Assembly (NCBI RefSeq): GCF_030272615.1 | Contig: NC_081407.1 | Span: forward strand, 377,993,266 to 378,057,265 | DNA length: 64,000 nt | Direction: 5' to 3' | Source of the DNA: Cryptomeria japonica | Lineage: Eukaryota > Streptophyta > Pinopsida > Cupressales > Cupressaceae | Shown: positions 1 through 9,452 of the stretch, piece after piece | Layout of the letters: each line of letters starts with the position of its first letter | Numbering within the stretch: position 1 is the first letter of the stretch | The notes under the pieces: model-generated | What the model was told of the DNA's origin: nothing | The model's database searches: none | The model's input: only the letters and a program-made list of their open reading frames with translations | Translations under genes and position numbers: made by a program

Positions 1-92
1 TACATATATGTACATATACATGTATATATGTATATATACATGTACATATACATATATGTATGTATATGTACATATATATATGTATATACATA

Positions 93-128
<36 letters not shown>

Positions 129-160
129 TGTGTGTATGTATATATGTATGTACATATATT
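1..160. repeat. TA/TG-rich microsatellite
   Basis: Alternating TATA, TACA and TATG units fill the first 160 bases, ending in a run of TATG tetranucleotides. The reading frames across it are only Tyr/Met/Cys/Val runs and are not genes. In the paralogous copy near 57,720 the homologous flank is preceded by LINE reverse-transcriptase remnant instead, so the microsatellite has replaced or cut off the upstream part here. Confidence 0.95.
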
Positions 161-1080
161 AGTTGTTCCCTATTCCTTCACAAATTATCGCTTCACATTT
201 TACACTTTTCTCTTTGGGAAAGCTTCAATGGATGAAGCAATTACTATCAAACAAACTTTAATCTCTTAGTTGGATGCTTTGAGATAGTCCATCAATACAG
301 ATAAATTAGGGCAGTGTTTTTCTTCATAGCGGTTGCTCTGCTTAAGCTAAAGTGGATGAACTTTGGATAGGTATTGTGGGAAGGTTACCGTGCAAGCGTT
401 TAACCAAAGATGACTCTATTTGCTATGTGCCTGCTTTGGTTTTATCTTCTTCCTATTGTTGGAGGATGCTATCCTTCTTGAGGATATTTTATTTAGCCCC
501 TCGCTCCCATTTTTGTTTGTTGTTCCTTGTTGGGTTGTTGCTTATGGAACCTCTCCTTCTTTGCAAGTGTTGGGATCATTTTATATGGTCCTTTGTTTGG
601 AGCCCTTCCCCTATGTTTTACTTCATTGGGACTCTATTCCCCATTATTTTTATTTATAGTTGGCCTATGGAGGTGGCCCTAGTTGGTTTATTTGATAGCC
701 ATGTTGGCAATAGGTTGCCGAAAGCCTTGTAAAATTTGTTGGTTATTCTTTGTCCCCTTGGTTGGTTTGATCCTAGCCTAAGGGAGGTTGTCAAAATAAT
801 GGTTCGAGGTGCTCCTAAACCCCTCTATTTTGATTAGGTAGTCTCATTTTCTTGGGACTTCGATTCCCATCTGTTACGACTCCAATCAAAAGCCTCTTTT
901 TAAAATGGGGTTTTCTTTTTTTAGTGTTTTCTAGATCGTCTCACTACTTGTGAGCTCTTCTCTCTACATGCCTTTGTGGAAGCTTGTTCTGGTGCAAGCC
1001 TATCCTATTTTTTCTTTTCTGTTAAGGTATAGGAATGTCCTTCTTTTTTAATAAAAATGATGTGAACAAATGGCAAATGC
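161..1080 (+). mobile_element. L1-type LINE 3' fragment (degenerate)
   Basis: The first 110 bases translate to a stretch ending TFLFGKASMDEAITIKQTLIS. This matches the sequence just after the catalytic FADD box of plant L1-type reverse transcriptases; the FADD residues themselves are lost. The rest has many stops and ends in AATAAAAATG, like a LINE 3' tail. The second copy at 57,700-58,630 is directly preceded by more RT remnant, which supports the assignment. The open frames around 352-732 have no recognisable domain and recur diverged in reverse orientation at 5,555-5,833, so I treat them as repeat sequence, not a gene. Confidence 0.6.
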
Positions 1081-1351
1081 ACAAAAAGAGGAAGTAAGAA
1101 GTCTTACAACTAAAGAGAAAAAATAATAATAAGAGAAAGAATATGCTCAAAATTATATGAGAGAATGATGTGAACAAATAATTGATGCATAAAAACAAGA
1201 AGAAATGAATCGCTGAAACTAAAATGATAGAGAAAGAAGTGTTAAATGTAGGGAAAATCTAATAGTGGAAGAGATTGAAGTGAAAATGAGATAGCATGCA
1301 GATAAGATTATAACGCATCTTATATGAACACCCAAGGATGGAAAATATATA

Positions 1352-1621
1352 TTGAGAAGAATGAAAATAATGACGAATTCTAACCAATTTAATGAGATAG
1401 AAAGACAACAAATACAAGTGTGCAATCATAAGTACGTCCAAATTCACCATCAATCTAATGGGAATGTTGAGGTTAGTTTTGAAGGGATGAATTCCATTAC
1501 AATAAATAGTGTGCTACAAATACCAAATGATAGAATTCAAAATATAATAGATGTTGATTCTCAAAATCATATAGAAAATAATAATTCACGAGAGGAACTA
1601 ACATCTCCACTAAGAAGATGA
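1352..1621 (+). pseudogene. Unidentified 89-codon ORF remnant, duplicated
   Basis: An open frame of 89 codons, polar and Asn/Gln-rich, ending PLRR before the stop. A second copy lies at 58,946-59,149 with the same ending but a later start, because the upstream frame is closed there. The in-frame sequence upstream is stop-ridden, although it has Lys/Glu-rich stretches that look like decayed coding sequence. I do not recognise the family. Conservation between the copies is no better in the ORF than in the flanks, so it is most likely a dead fragment. Confidence 0.35.
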
Positions 1622-1837
1622 AGACAATTGGAAATAACACAAAATAGAAGGGATCAAGGAATAGTTAATAATTAAGATTAAATTTTTGGTTTAAAAGATG
1701 AAATGTCTCATCAATAATGAAGTCCTAGTGTACATTTGAATGAATATGATATGCATCATGATTTGTAAAGAATAATTAATTTTTTATTTAAATAAAAAAG
1801 GTGATAAATTAATACTTTACATGTTGCACTATGGATG

Positions 1838-1997
1838 CTACTAGCCTAGATATCTTAATACATCTATCTAAAATATGTCAAGAGGTATCAGTCTTGTGGC
1901 ACCTATCAATTATCAATAAAAATTTATAATAGGTGCCTCGAGATTAATATCTCTTTGCGTATTTTAGATAGATGTATTTAGATATTTAAGGTAGTAG
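1838..1997. mobile_element. MITE-like hairpin within a copy-specific insertion
   Basis: Bases 1,838-1,888 and 1,950-1,997 are imperfect inverted repeats. The best part pairs ATACATCTATCTAAAATA with its near-perfect complement, and the outer ends are CTACTAG and GTAGTAG. The whole unit folds as a hairpin of about 160 bases. It lies inside a 401-bp block (1,827-2,227) absent from the paralogous copy, where the flanks join directly near 59,355. No ORF is present. I infer a non-autonomous DNA transposon; no clean target duplication could be fixed because the block extends past the hairpin. Confidence 0.5.
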
Positions 1998-2519
1998 AAA
2001 ACATTAAAGAAATATATACAATGACAACAAAGGATGGAGAGTAATGACATAATTACGAATATTAATATTAATAATAAACATTATATTTCAAAATAAGTAT
2101 CACATAAAATTGATGTATTTATGCATCTAGTAAATAACACAATTTAAAAATAAAATAAAAATTTGAAGTAAAAATTAAATTGATATCTATAATATTTTTT
2201 AAATAGACGTATATATAATTCAATCAATTTCAATGATTGAATGTTTCATTTTTCTGTCATAGATTTGAGGTCAATATATAGTATTTTAAACTTTTAAGGA
2301 AACATATTTTCCATATAAAATTTAATGATGCTCATCTCAAACTTTTAGTTTTGAAATTAAATTTAATAGGATCATTCATGAGAGAAAAAGCACTAAGTAA
2401 TAGATCTCCACCCTAATACATTAAAGATAGCTATGCTAATTTTTATTTTAATCTATATTTACTCCATATTTATTCCAGGTTGGCTCCTCTAATCGCAATA
2501 AGATACTCCATTTAAAAGG

Positions 2520-2800
2520 CATATTCGTATCTTATTTATTTTAATTTATATTTGTTGCACATTTGTTGCTCTTATCCCAATAACGCACTCAATCTCAAAA
2601 GCATATAACAGGGAGTGAGGATGAAATATATATATATATATATATATATATAATTCAAGGTTTATTGAATTATAAATACAAATCCATTTAAGTGCTTGGA
2701 GGCTTGGGAGATGAAAGGAATGGAGAAAAAAATGATTGCAAGACATAAAGGATACACAAGAAGGGGATATATAAGCTATCCTATGAAGAAATTAGGTATG
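2520..2800 (+). pseudogene. F-box gene 5' fragment (truncated paralogue, copy 1)
   Basis: The sequence parallels the 5' flank and first codons of the F-box gene at 7,300-7,560: the same run through CACTCAATCT, AAGCATATAACA, TTCAAGGTTTATTGAAT, and the region where that gene reads WELKRMERKSIA. Homology fades before the F-box domain. A (TA)n run sits at about 2,627-2,652 where the intact gene has only a short version. The frame is broken, so this is a truncated pseudogene. It shows that F-box units were tandemly repeated here. Confidence 0.7.
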
Positions 2801-4780
2801 TTCTTCAAGACATGTGGCAACTCTTACAGAGGATTGAAGATTTCAGTATAAAATATTATTTTAGATAAGCTAACGATAATGTTTATGAATTAGATAAAAA
2901 AGATTGTAGGATTGTGAAAGGGGAAATTAGGCATAATAAGAAATAGATTTACAAAGATGAACCCTTGGAACCAATAGATTTAGCTATATCTCATTGATCC
3001 GTCTTTCTAACAAGTTTTCTCCTTTGCAAGTTGTCATCCTTAGGAACAATGCTTGGTAATGATGATGCAAAGTTAAAGTATCAAAGCTATGTGTTAGATG
3101 TGGCATGTAGTAAGGATCCCAATATCTCCTTAAATGTTAACTTAATGATTTTTACCTAGAAATGATGGTCCTCAACTAGTGGCTTTGTCATATCAAAGGC
3201 CACGTATATCGCTCAACAACTTCTGGCCATCTTATGTCATTCTCTTAATCCTTGTGAAGGTGTTGGGAAGGATATCATATCATGGGATCTACTAAAATTG
3301 GGACCTTAACAAGGATATCAAAGCACTTTCTCTATCTTTACTAAATAGCTCATATTCCTCTCTTGTGCAAAAGTATATTCCTCTCATACTATCAAATATC
3401 AAGGATTGTGTGGATGTAGAGAGGTGATGTTTTTGAGGAAAGTAGGTGGCCATTCTTTTCTTCATCCTTTGTTTTGAAAATGTTGTTTCCTTCTTCAAAT
3501 GCAGTTTAAGTTTTTGAACCAAATAATTTCTAAGGAATCTGCAAATGTATAGATGTGGGGTTCTCAAGAATCAAAGGTTGTCAATGTTAGCTTCATCTTA
3601 TTGCTTACATTTAGTGGTTCCTTTCACTATGAACCATGTAATATAATCCTCTTAACCTGATAATTTATGTTTCCTTCATTGTTTAGGAGTTTCCAACCAT
3701 AGGGGCCTTCACTCCAAAGTACATGAAATGAGTCTTCTCATGGAATTTGATAACAATATAAAGAGAAATTATCACTATTATTATAGAAGAAGTAATTTTC
3801 CCTAAGGCCCTATGGAATATTTACCCTTCTCAAGTGGTATCTTTATTTCTCTCAAATACATTTGATGTACTATAAAATTAAGGTTCTTTGTTGCATTTGT
3901 TGTCTCAATTGCTTCTTTTTTTGGTTGATAATTTTGAAAAGGCTACAAAAAGTATGATTTATTCTCCGACAAGGGTCAATGTGGTGGAAATTTTTTGAGG
4001 AAAAACTTGAATAAGAAACCCTAGTATATGAAGTTGTATAATACCATGAAGATTAGCCTTGAATCGAACAACTGCAAATTTTTTTAGGGAAAAATAGGGA
4101 TTTTAGGAGATCATTTATCCATCAAAGGCCGCCCTTTTTTAATAACTCTTTTATACACCCCAATGTCTTATTCTACACCAATCGATTCATTGAAATATTT
4201 GGAATGCACATCTTAAGGAAAGATTCAGAAAGGACTCCAACGATTTCTTTATGCATTTCAAGTTTAGTGACAAGTAGTCTTAGGGGGACAAAGTAGATGG
4301 CAAAGGAGTGGGGGAAAACAATCCTTAGAGCTAGCTAGGGGCCCTTTTGTTAGCTTGGTTTCAAGTATTTTTCTAAGTAAAATGTCTTTTGGATACAAAA
4401 TCTTTCTAGTTCCTCTGTCTATGAAAAATTGGGGTTGTGTTTATCTATGTTTATTAGGGGTATTATAGCCTTTGGTCTACATATTTTTACGTTTAATAGA
4501 TTATTATATTCTAGATAGATATAGCATATTGGTCCATGGTCTTTGTCATTTCCATTTTTTAGAATCATTTTGTAGCTAACTAGCTGGTTAGGTTTGGTCT
4601 ACATGTTGACAAGGATCTCTATGGTTTCCCTTCCTGTAGTATGTTCTCTCCTCTCTGGGCATGACTGGTTTCATTTTAACTTTTGTATTATAATGTTTAT
4701 ATTTTAAATTAATATAGTAGTATTTTCTTGTATTTTTTTATTTTTTAAATCTACAAATACATCTCATCCATGTTTTGATT
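2800..4780. other. No gene recognised; duplicated non-coding stretch
   Basis: About 2 kb with no long open frame on either strand and no recognised motif. The whole stretch recurs at about 59,890-61,850 with the same order and moderate divergence. Some phrases look like decayed coding sequence but I could not assign them. Its only supported status is part of the segmental duplication. Confidence 0.6.
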
Positions 4781-4789
4781 TTAAAAAAT

Positions 4790-6780
4790 GGGATAGGCCC
4801 ATATACCATAACAAAATAAAAATTAAGATAGGATCATACTAGAACAAGTCACCTTAGAGGCATGAAAAAGCAAAGAGTTCACAAGCAGTGAGACAACCCA
4901 AACAACACCAAAAAAGATAGACCCTTTTTCGAAGAGATAATTTTTACCCAAGCGATAACTGGAAGGAACCATAGTCCTGAACCCACAAGACCATCTAATC
5001 AGAATATATTAGTTTAGGAATGCACCCTGAACCATATTGTTAACAACCTCTTATGAGTTGGAAACAAACCAACCATAGGGCCAAGCAATAACCAACAAAT
5101 TTGGGAAGGAATTTTACAACATTTTGTTAACAAGGCTATCAAAAAAACCTACATGGGCCACCTTAATAGGTCAACTATCAATAAGAACATTAGGGAATAA
5201 CATCCTAGAAAGGAGAGACATAGGGGAAAATTCCCTTAGAAATAATCTATAAATAAAATGACCCCAATCCTACGTAGAAAGAGAGGTCTCATAGGCATGA
5301 ACCCAACAAGGCACCACACATGAAAGGGGGAGCAAGGGGTAGAAGTAGAGATCCTCACAAATGGTAGCATCCTTTAATAGTAGAAAGAATCTAGTACCAA
5401 AGAAGGCACACAACAACAGGATCCCTCTCTAGTTAAACACCCCCAAGGTAACCACTAAGAACATAAACACTTTGGCACAAGGAGAGAAACCACTACGAAG
5501 AGAAAGACCATCTTGAACACATAAAAATCACCAAACACGCATATCAAGGTGAGCCTAACTAAATATTGTGAATTCAAAATTCACCTCCATAGAGTTGAAC
5601 TCGGAGGAAAAAAATGAAGTACCTTTCAAACTCTTTCCAATAGGCATTAACCCAGTGAGGAACCACACATCAAAGGGGGAGCGAGGGGTAGAAGAAAATA
5701 TCCAAAATAATGGTAGCGTCCTCCAATAATAGTAGGAACCCAACACCAAAGTAGGCACGTAGCATAACGAGCCTTGTTCAGTTAAACACCCCCAATGTAA
5801 CCAACCCTCAACACCAACACCAAGTCTTCCCACTTTAGCACAAGAACAATAACCACTTAGAAGAGAAACACCATCCTAAATAACACTTAAAAACCACAAA
5901 CACACCCATTAAGAGGATCATCACTAAACACTATATATTCAAGACCTACCTCTATAAGGTCACTCAAAGGAACAGAAAATGAAGCACCTTAAAAACCCTT
6001 GGCCTGAAGGAAGGGACACAAAAAATCCAGCCTCCTTGAATGGAAGGCAAGACTATCCCAACCAAGATGCCCATGGAACTAAAGGACAAATCCATGTTCA
6101 TAAGACAAGCCCCTCTCTATACGACCAACAAAACAAAATAGGAGAGTCCACACCTAAAAAACTCAAAGAATGTACGAAGGTGACCAAAAAGAAGGGCCCA
6201 CCACCAACACAAATTCTCCCATCATCGATCCAACCCCATAGGAGCACACCAAAAGCATCAATAGATGAAAGATCACCACATAAACACTATAAGGCCAAGA
6301 GAAATACATAAGCCACAAAAATACCACCCGAAAAAGATAAAAACATGGAGGGAAGTGAAGGGACATAGAGCCAAAGGTAACAACAAAACCTTAGCCAAAA
6401 ATAACACAAAAAATAGCAAAGCGGGCAAGGCAACCAATAATGGTGTAACACCCAGCAACCCCCCCAAAATGGAACAAAGCGTAGAAGACGAATTCGACCC
6501 CCACTAATGGCTCACCTACCGAACAAATGAAGGGAATCCTCTAGTCTTAGAAAAAGGCAAAAGAAGGGTTTGAGTAAACGAGATTCAAGACAGGGGTAAC
6601 CACAAAATATGCGGCTACAAAACCCAAAAGGAAGGGAGGAAGTATAAAACAAGCAAGATCCACTGCCAGACCATAAACCCATTGTACAAGAGGCAACATG
6701 TTGCATGAAATACCCAGCCATTATCACCATTTCCCTCTCCTCCATCCTTTAAATCATCCCCTATAGAGCTTTTGCCTCCA
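4790..6780 (-). repeat. Dispersed LINE-tail-like repeat block, with about 390-bp internal repeats
   Basis: Read on the minus strand, this block resembles the tail at 310-1,080: phrases such as GATAGCC-TTGTTA, TTTGTTGGTTATT and TCTCACTGCTTGTGA occur in the same order. It is therefore a diverged family member in opposite orientation. Within it a unit of about 390 bases is repeated, at about 5,150-5,540 and 5,541-5,940, both carrying a frame like GSLCYVPTLVLGS. The longest plus-strand frame (5,979-6,311) is antisense to the repeat and has no domain. A paralogous block lies at 61,860-63,790. Confidence 0.6.
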
Positions 6781-7461
6781 GAAACCCTAATGGTCCTTAT
6801 CTACTCCATCTTAGATAATAAACCTTGTCCATGTCAATGTGTTAGATATTTATTTTACTCTTATAGGGAAAATTTGTGTTTTCACTATTCAATTGAATAA
6901 TGTTTAAGAGTATTGTTTACCCAGCATTATGAATTTGGATCAATTAATAAATGTGATCAAATGATAAACAATCACATGTTTAAGAATATTTCTTGAAATT
7001 TAGTGATCAAATTATTTTAAAGATGCTGGCTACTTTTGAGGCAATTTTAAGGTCATTTAAAAAAAAAATAAGATTGATATTAATTTTTGGAATTCTTTTA
7101 TAGACTAAAATTATCTACTTTATAGTCATAGTCTCTTAAATTTATTTGTTGCGTATTCATATTTTTATATGAATAAAATAAATGGTTGTTGTGTTTGTAT
7201 ATATATTTCTTTAGTTCAACAATAAAAATTACCTAAAATAAGATCTATTAATTGAGTGTTTTTATGGATATTTTTATCTTATTTATTTTATTTTATATTT
7301 CTTTTTGGCATGTCGGCTGCTCTTATTCCAATAATGCACTCAATCTGAAACGCATATAACAAGGAGTGAGTGAGGATGAAATAGATATATACTTAATTCA
7401 AGGTTTATTGAATTGTCAATACAAAGCCATTAAGTGCTCGGAAGTATGGGAGCTGAAAAGA

Positions 7462-7850
7462 ATGGAGCGAAAATCGATTGCAATAGTTGAAGGATACACA
7501 GGACAAGGGGATATATCTAAGCTGCCTCAAGCTATGAAGGAGTTGATATTTAGAAAGCTTTCATTTCAATCAATCTGCAGCTCTTGCATGGTTTCTAAGG
7601 AATGGAATTTCATTTTGTCTTCACAAAGTTTTCTATCTTTGTTGTTCATCCGAAATCCATGGCTTCTTATCTGTGGTCAAGATGAATATAGAAATTCGTG
7701 CTGCATGGTCTCCTGCTTCTCTGCACAAAAATGGACGACCCTCCCTCTCTTTATTCTCCCAAATCCTGAGAGAGAGTTTATAAGAGATTTATCTAGCATA
7801 GGGCAGGGATTACTGTCATTTCAAAAATCTTCCAGTCAATTATTTGTTTG
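7462..7850 (+). pseudogene. F-box/kelch-type protein, 5' part (split by retrotransposon)
   Basis: About 129 codons from the ATG at 7,462; the longer frame from 7,366 would need a GTG start. Residues about 19-55 form an F-box, with ISKLPQAMKELIFRKLSF followed by a VSKEWN stretch, the part of such proteins that binds SKP1 in an SCF ubiquitin ligase. Residues about 75-129 look like the start of the kelch-like substrate-binding region. The frame runs to ...QLFVC at 7,850, where a 23.5 kb retrotransposon composite begins. Removing the insert and one copy of GTTTG joins the frame to NPLDRSY at 31,360, a typical F-box/kelch sequence. The gene is interrupted and also frameshifted further down, so it is dead as it stands. 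Family assignment is firm; the substrate is unknown. Confidence 0.85.
7846..7850. repeat. Left target-site duplication GTTTG
   Basis: GTTTG precedes TGTAGA here and is repeated at 31,355-31,359 directly after ...ATACA. Removing one copy and everything between restores the F-box reading frame, which proves the target site. Confidence 0.95.
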
Positions 7851-7856
7851 TGTAGA
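7851..7856 (+). repeat. Vestige of 5' LTR
   Basis: Only TGTAGA, identical to the first six bases of the 3' LTR at 30,568, remains next to the target duplication. From about 7,855 on, the sequence is the reverse complement of the region ending at about 30,267. The other roughly 780 bases of the 5' LTR are missing. Confidence 0.6.
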
Positions 7857-8084
7857 TCACAGTGCAGAGCGAGAAAAGAGCAGCAGCAGTCAGCAGCGAT
7901 GGCATTCATTCATAGATTCGACCGTGTGCGCCGATTCCAATGACCAGCCGATGCAGGAGAGCCGGTAAGTACCCAAAAACCTCCTCATACTTTCACGCAT
8001 TTCAAGTTTTGTCATAAATGCATGTTTAGGAGAAATAAATGAACTAGGAATAGGATAGTTTAAATATGCAAAAACGCGCAACCG

Positions 8085-8395
8085 TGTCTGTGTCAGTGCC
8101 AGGCGCGTCTGTGTCCAACAGGCGCGTCTGTGTCGGGTCTAGGCGTGTCTGTGCCTGGAACCGCTTTTGTGCTGAATGCGAACGCATTTGTGAAATTTAA
8201 AAGCGTCTGTGCTTTGTAGGAGCGTTTATGTCATGTAGGGACGTCTGTGTTCCCTGGTCGCATTTGTGCATGGCATAGGCACGTTTGTGTTCAGAAAACG
8301 TGTCTGTGTTGCAGAAGCGCGTTTGTGCAGTCTATAAGCGCGTTTAGGAGTTAAAAGCGCGTTTGTGTGTTAAAAGTGCGTTTGTGTGTTTAAAT
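8085..8395 (+). repeat. GCGTTTGTG-type motif array in PMD intron (left)
   Basis: About 15 occurrences of a 9-10 base motif, consensus G-C-G-T-(C/T)-T-G-T-G-(T/C), are spaced roughly 20-25 bases apart with unrelated bases between. The same array is found reversed at about 29,735-30,040. Three more copies lie at 18,993-19,060 next to the gag leader. The array is inside the PMD intron and codes for nothing evident. Confidence 0.85.
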
Positions 8396-8419
8396 GCATG
8401 GTTTTAGTCTTTTAGGTCA

Positions 8420-8757
8420 AATCGGCAGTTCTGTGATGAACAGACGCTGTCGATTGGATAAGCTGCTGAGAGGATACACTCAAGCAGGTCCTCTAGGAAG
8501 AGTAGAATAGATCAAGGCACTTTGTGATTAACAGGGAGCACCAAGATAGGCAGCACTTTGTGATGAACAGGGAGTGCGAATGTGAGTGACACTTTGTGAT
8601 GAACAGGGAATGTCACACATGTAGTACTTTGTGATGAACAGGGAGCACTACTAGGGTAGATAGCAACACTTTGTGATGAATAGTGAGTATCACTAGGATA
8701 GATAACCAGATGCATTTAGGTAGCAAGTAGCATTTTGTGATAAACAGTGAATGCCAC
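8420..8757 (+). repeat. Array of seven hairpins with conserved loop, PMD intron (left)
   Basis: The core TTTGTGATGAACAGGGA, with small variations, starts at 8,521, 8,557, 8,593, 8,628, 8,670 and 8,734, plus a relative at 8,429-8,446. The bases on each side differ between units yet complement each other: 8,420-8,428 with 8,447-8,455; GCACT/AGTGC (8,553/8,573); GTGACA/TGTCAC (8,586/8,611); GTAGTACT/AGCACTAC (8,621/8,644); GTAGCATT/AATGCCAC (8,727/8,750). The unit at 8,670 pairs better in the right-arm copy. The array is in the intron of the PMD gene and antisense to pol. Confidence 0.8.
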
Positions 8758-9452
8758 GATAACTGACAAAATTGATTGTGTGACTGCAGGAGTATTTGCC
8801 GATGTTAGAGTCACGGGAGAGATTCCCGTCGACTCAGAGATTGCAACCAGAGTTGTCGATTCAGGACATGATATCCATTGAGGAGATGGGTCTCACACAT
8901 GTGCTCTGTGTGCCTGAGTTTCGGGCAAACATGGGGTTGCTGACTGCGTTAGCTGAGAGATGGCACTCGGAGACGTGCACGTTTCACCTGCCGATGGGTG
9001 AGATGACAGTGACATTAGAGGATGTCTACAGGATACTGCATATCCCCATTGATGGAGAGTTGATTCCCTATGACCGTGACGGTGACAGGGAGGCATTGAG
9101 ACGGGTGTTTCAGGATCCCGGTTTGGAGATGCGAGCAGGTCATGTAGCCTGGGATACCATGACTGCCATAAGTTTAGCATTGCCGGCAGTTATTGGGGGA
9201 GTCATCAGTGGGTATTTGTGTCCAGACAGGGCCACACGAGGATTGGCAGTGGGCTGGGGAGGGGCATTGGAGACAGGCATCCAGCGGTGGGGTCATGGGG
9301 CCTCCACCACCACCAGAGAGACAGGGAGATCCTGGGGCGGGTCCCTCTATAGCTCAGACTCCGTCGAGGCCAGGCGGCTCCGAGGGAGGGAGTTCCTCAT
9401 AGCTATAGTGGGCTCCCATTGTATCAGTATATGTACCATTGTTATATTGTAG

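Larger units (their letters stand above)
161..7000 (+). repeat. Segmental duplication, copy 1
   Basis: This block is collinear with 57,725-64,000: LINE 3' fragment, short ORF remnant, F-box 5' fragment, unassigned middle, then repeats on the opposite strand. The two copies align along nearly their whole length with scattered substitutions and small indels. One clear difference is a 401-bp insertion at 1,827-2,227 present only here. The second copy is still aligning when the window ends, so its right edge is not seen. The F-box gene lies immediately to the right of this copy. Confidence 0.9.
7899..9452 (+). pseudogene. Plant-mobile-domain (PMD) gene, left copy, stop in exon 1
   Basis: Exon 1 is 7,899-7,964, with donor GTAAGT at 7,965. 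Exon 2 is 8,790-9,452, preceded by an acceptor ending CTGCAG. Exon 2 encodes a PMD (aminotransferase-like plant mobile domain) signature: LTHVL near the start, then a AERWHSETCTFHLP stretch, then EMTVTLEDV. In exon 1 the codon at 7,941-7,943 is TGA where the right-hand copy has CGA, so this copy is dead unless started downstream. It lies on the strand opposite its element's pol. PMD proteins are known as transposon-borne relatives of the nuclear MAIN/MAIL proteins. The function of this one is unknown. Confidence 0.8.

Noticed and set aside
8-269. Small ORFs over the first 270 bases as genes
   Set aside because: They are translations of a TA/TG microsatellite running into LINE sequence.
352-732. 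126-codon hydrophobic ORF
   Set aside because: Recurs in diverged, frameshifted forms at 57,917, 5,555 and 62,632; repeat sequence without a domain.
5979-6507. Lys/Pro-rich plus-strand ORFs of 80-110 codons
   Set aside because: The paralogous copy at 63,000 has an earlier stop and shifts, and the stretch belongs to a repeat family read on the other strand. Not supported as a gene.
8420-8757. Hairpin array as a CRISPR-like array
   Set aside because: Spacing is irregular, the repeats are only about 17 nt, the stems vary, and the context is a plant retrotransposon intron without cas genes.
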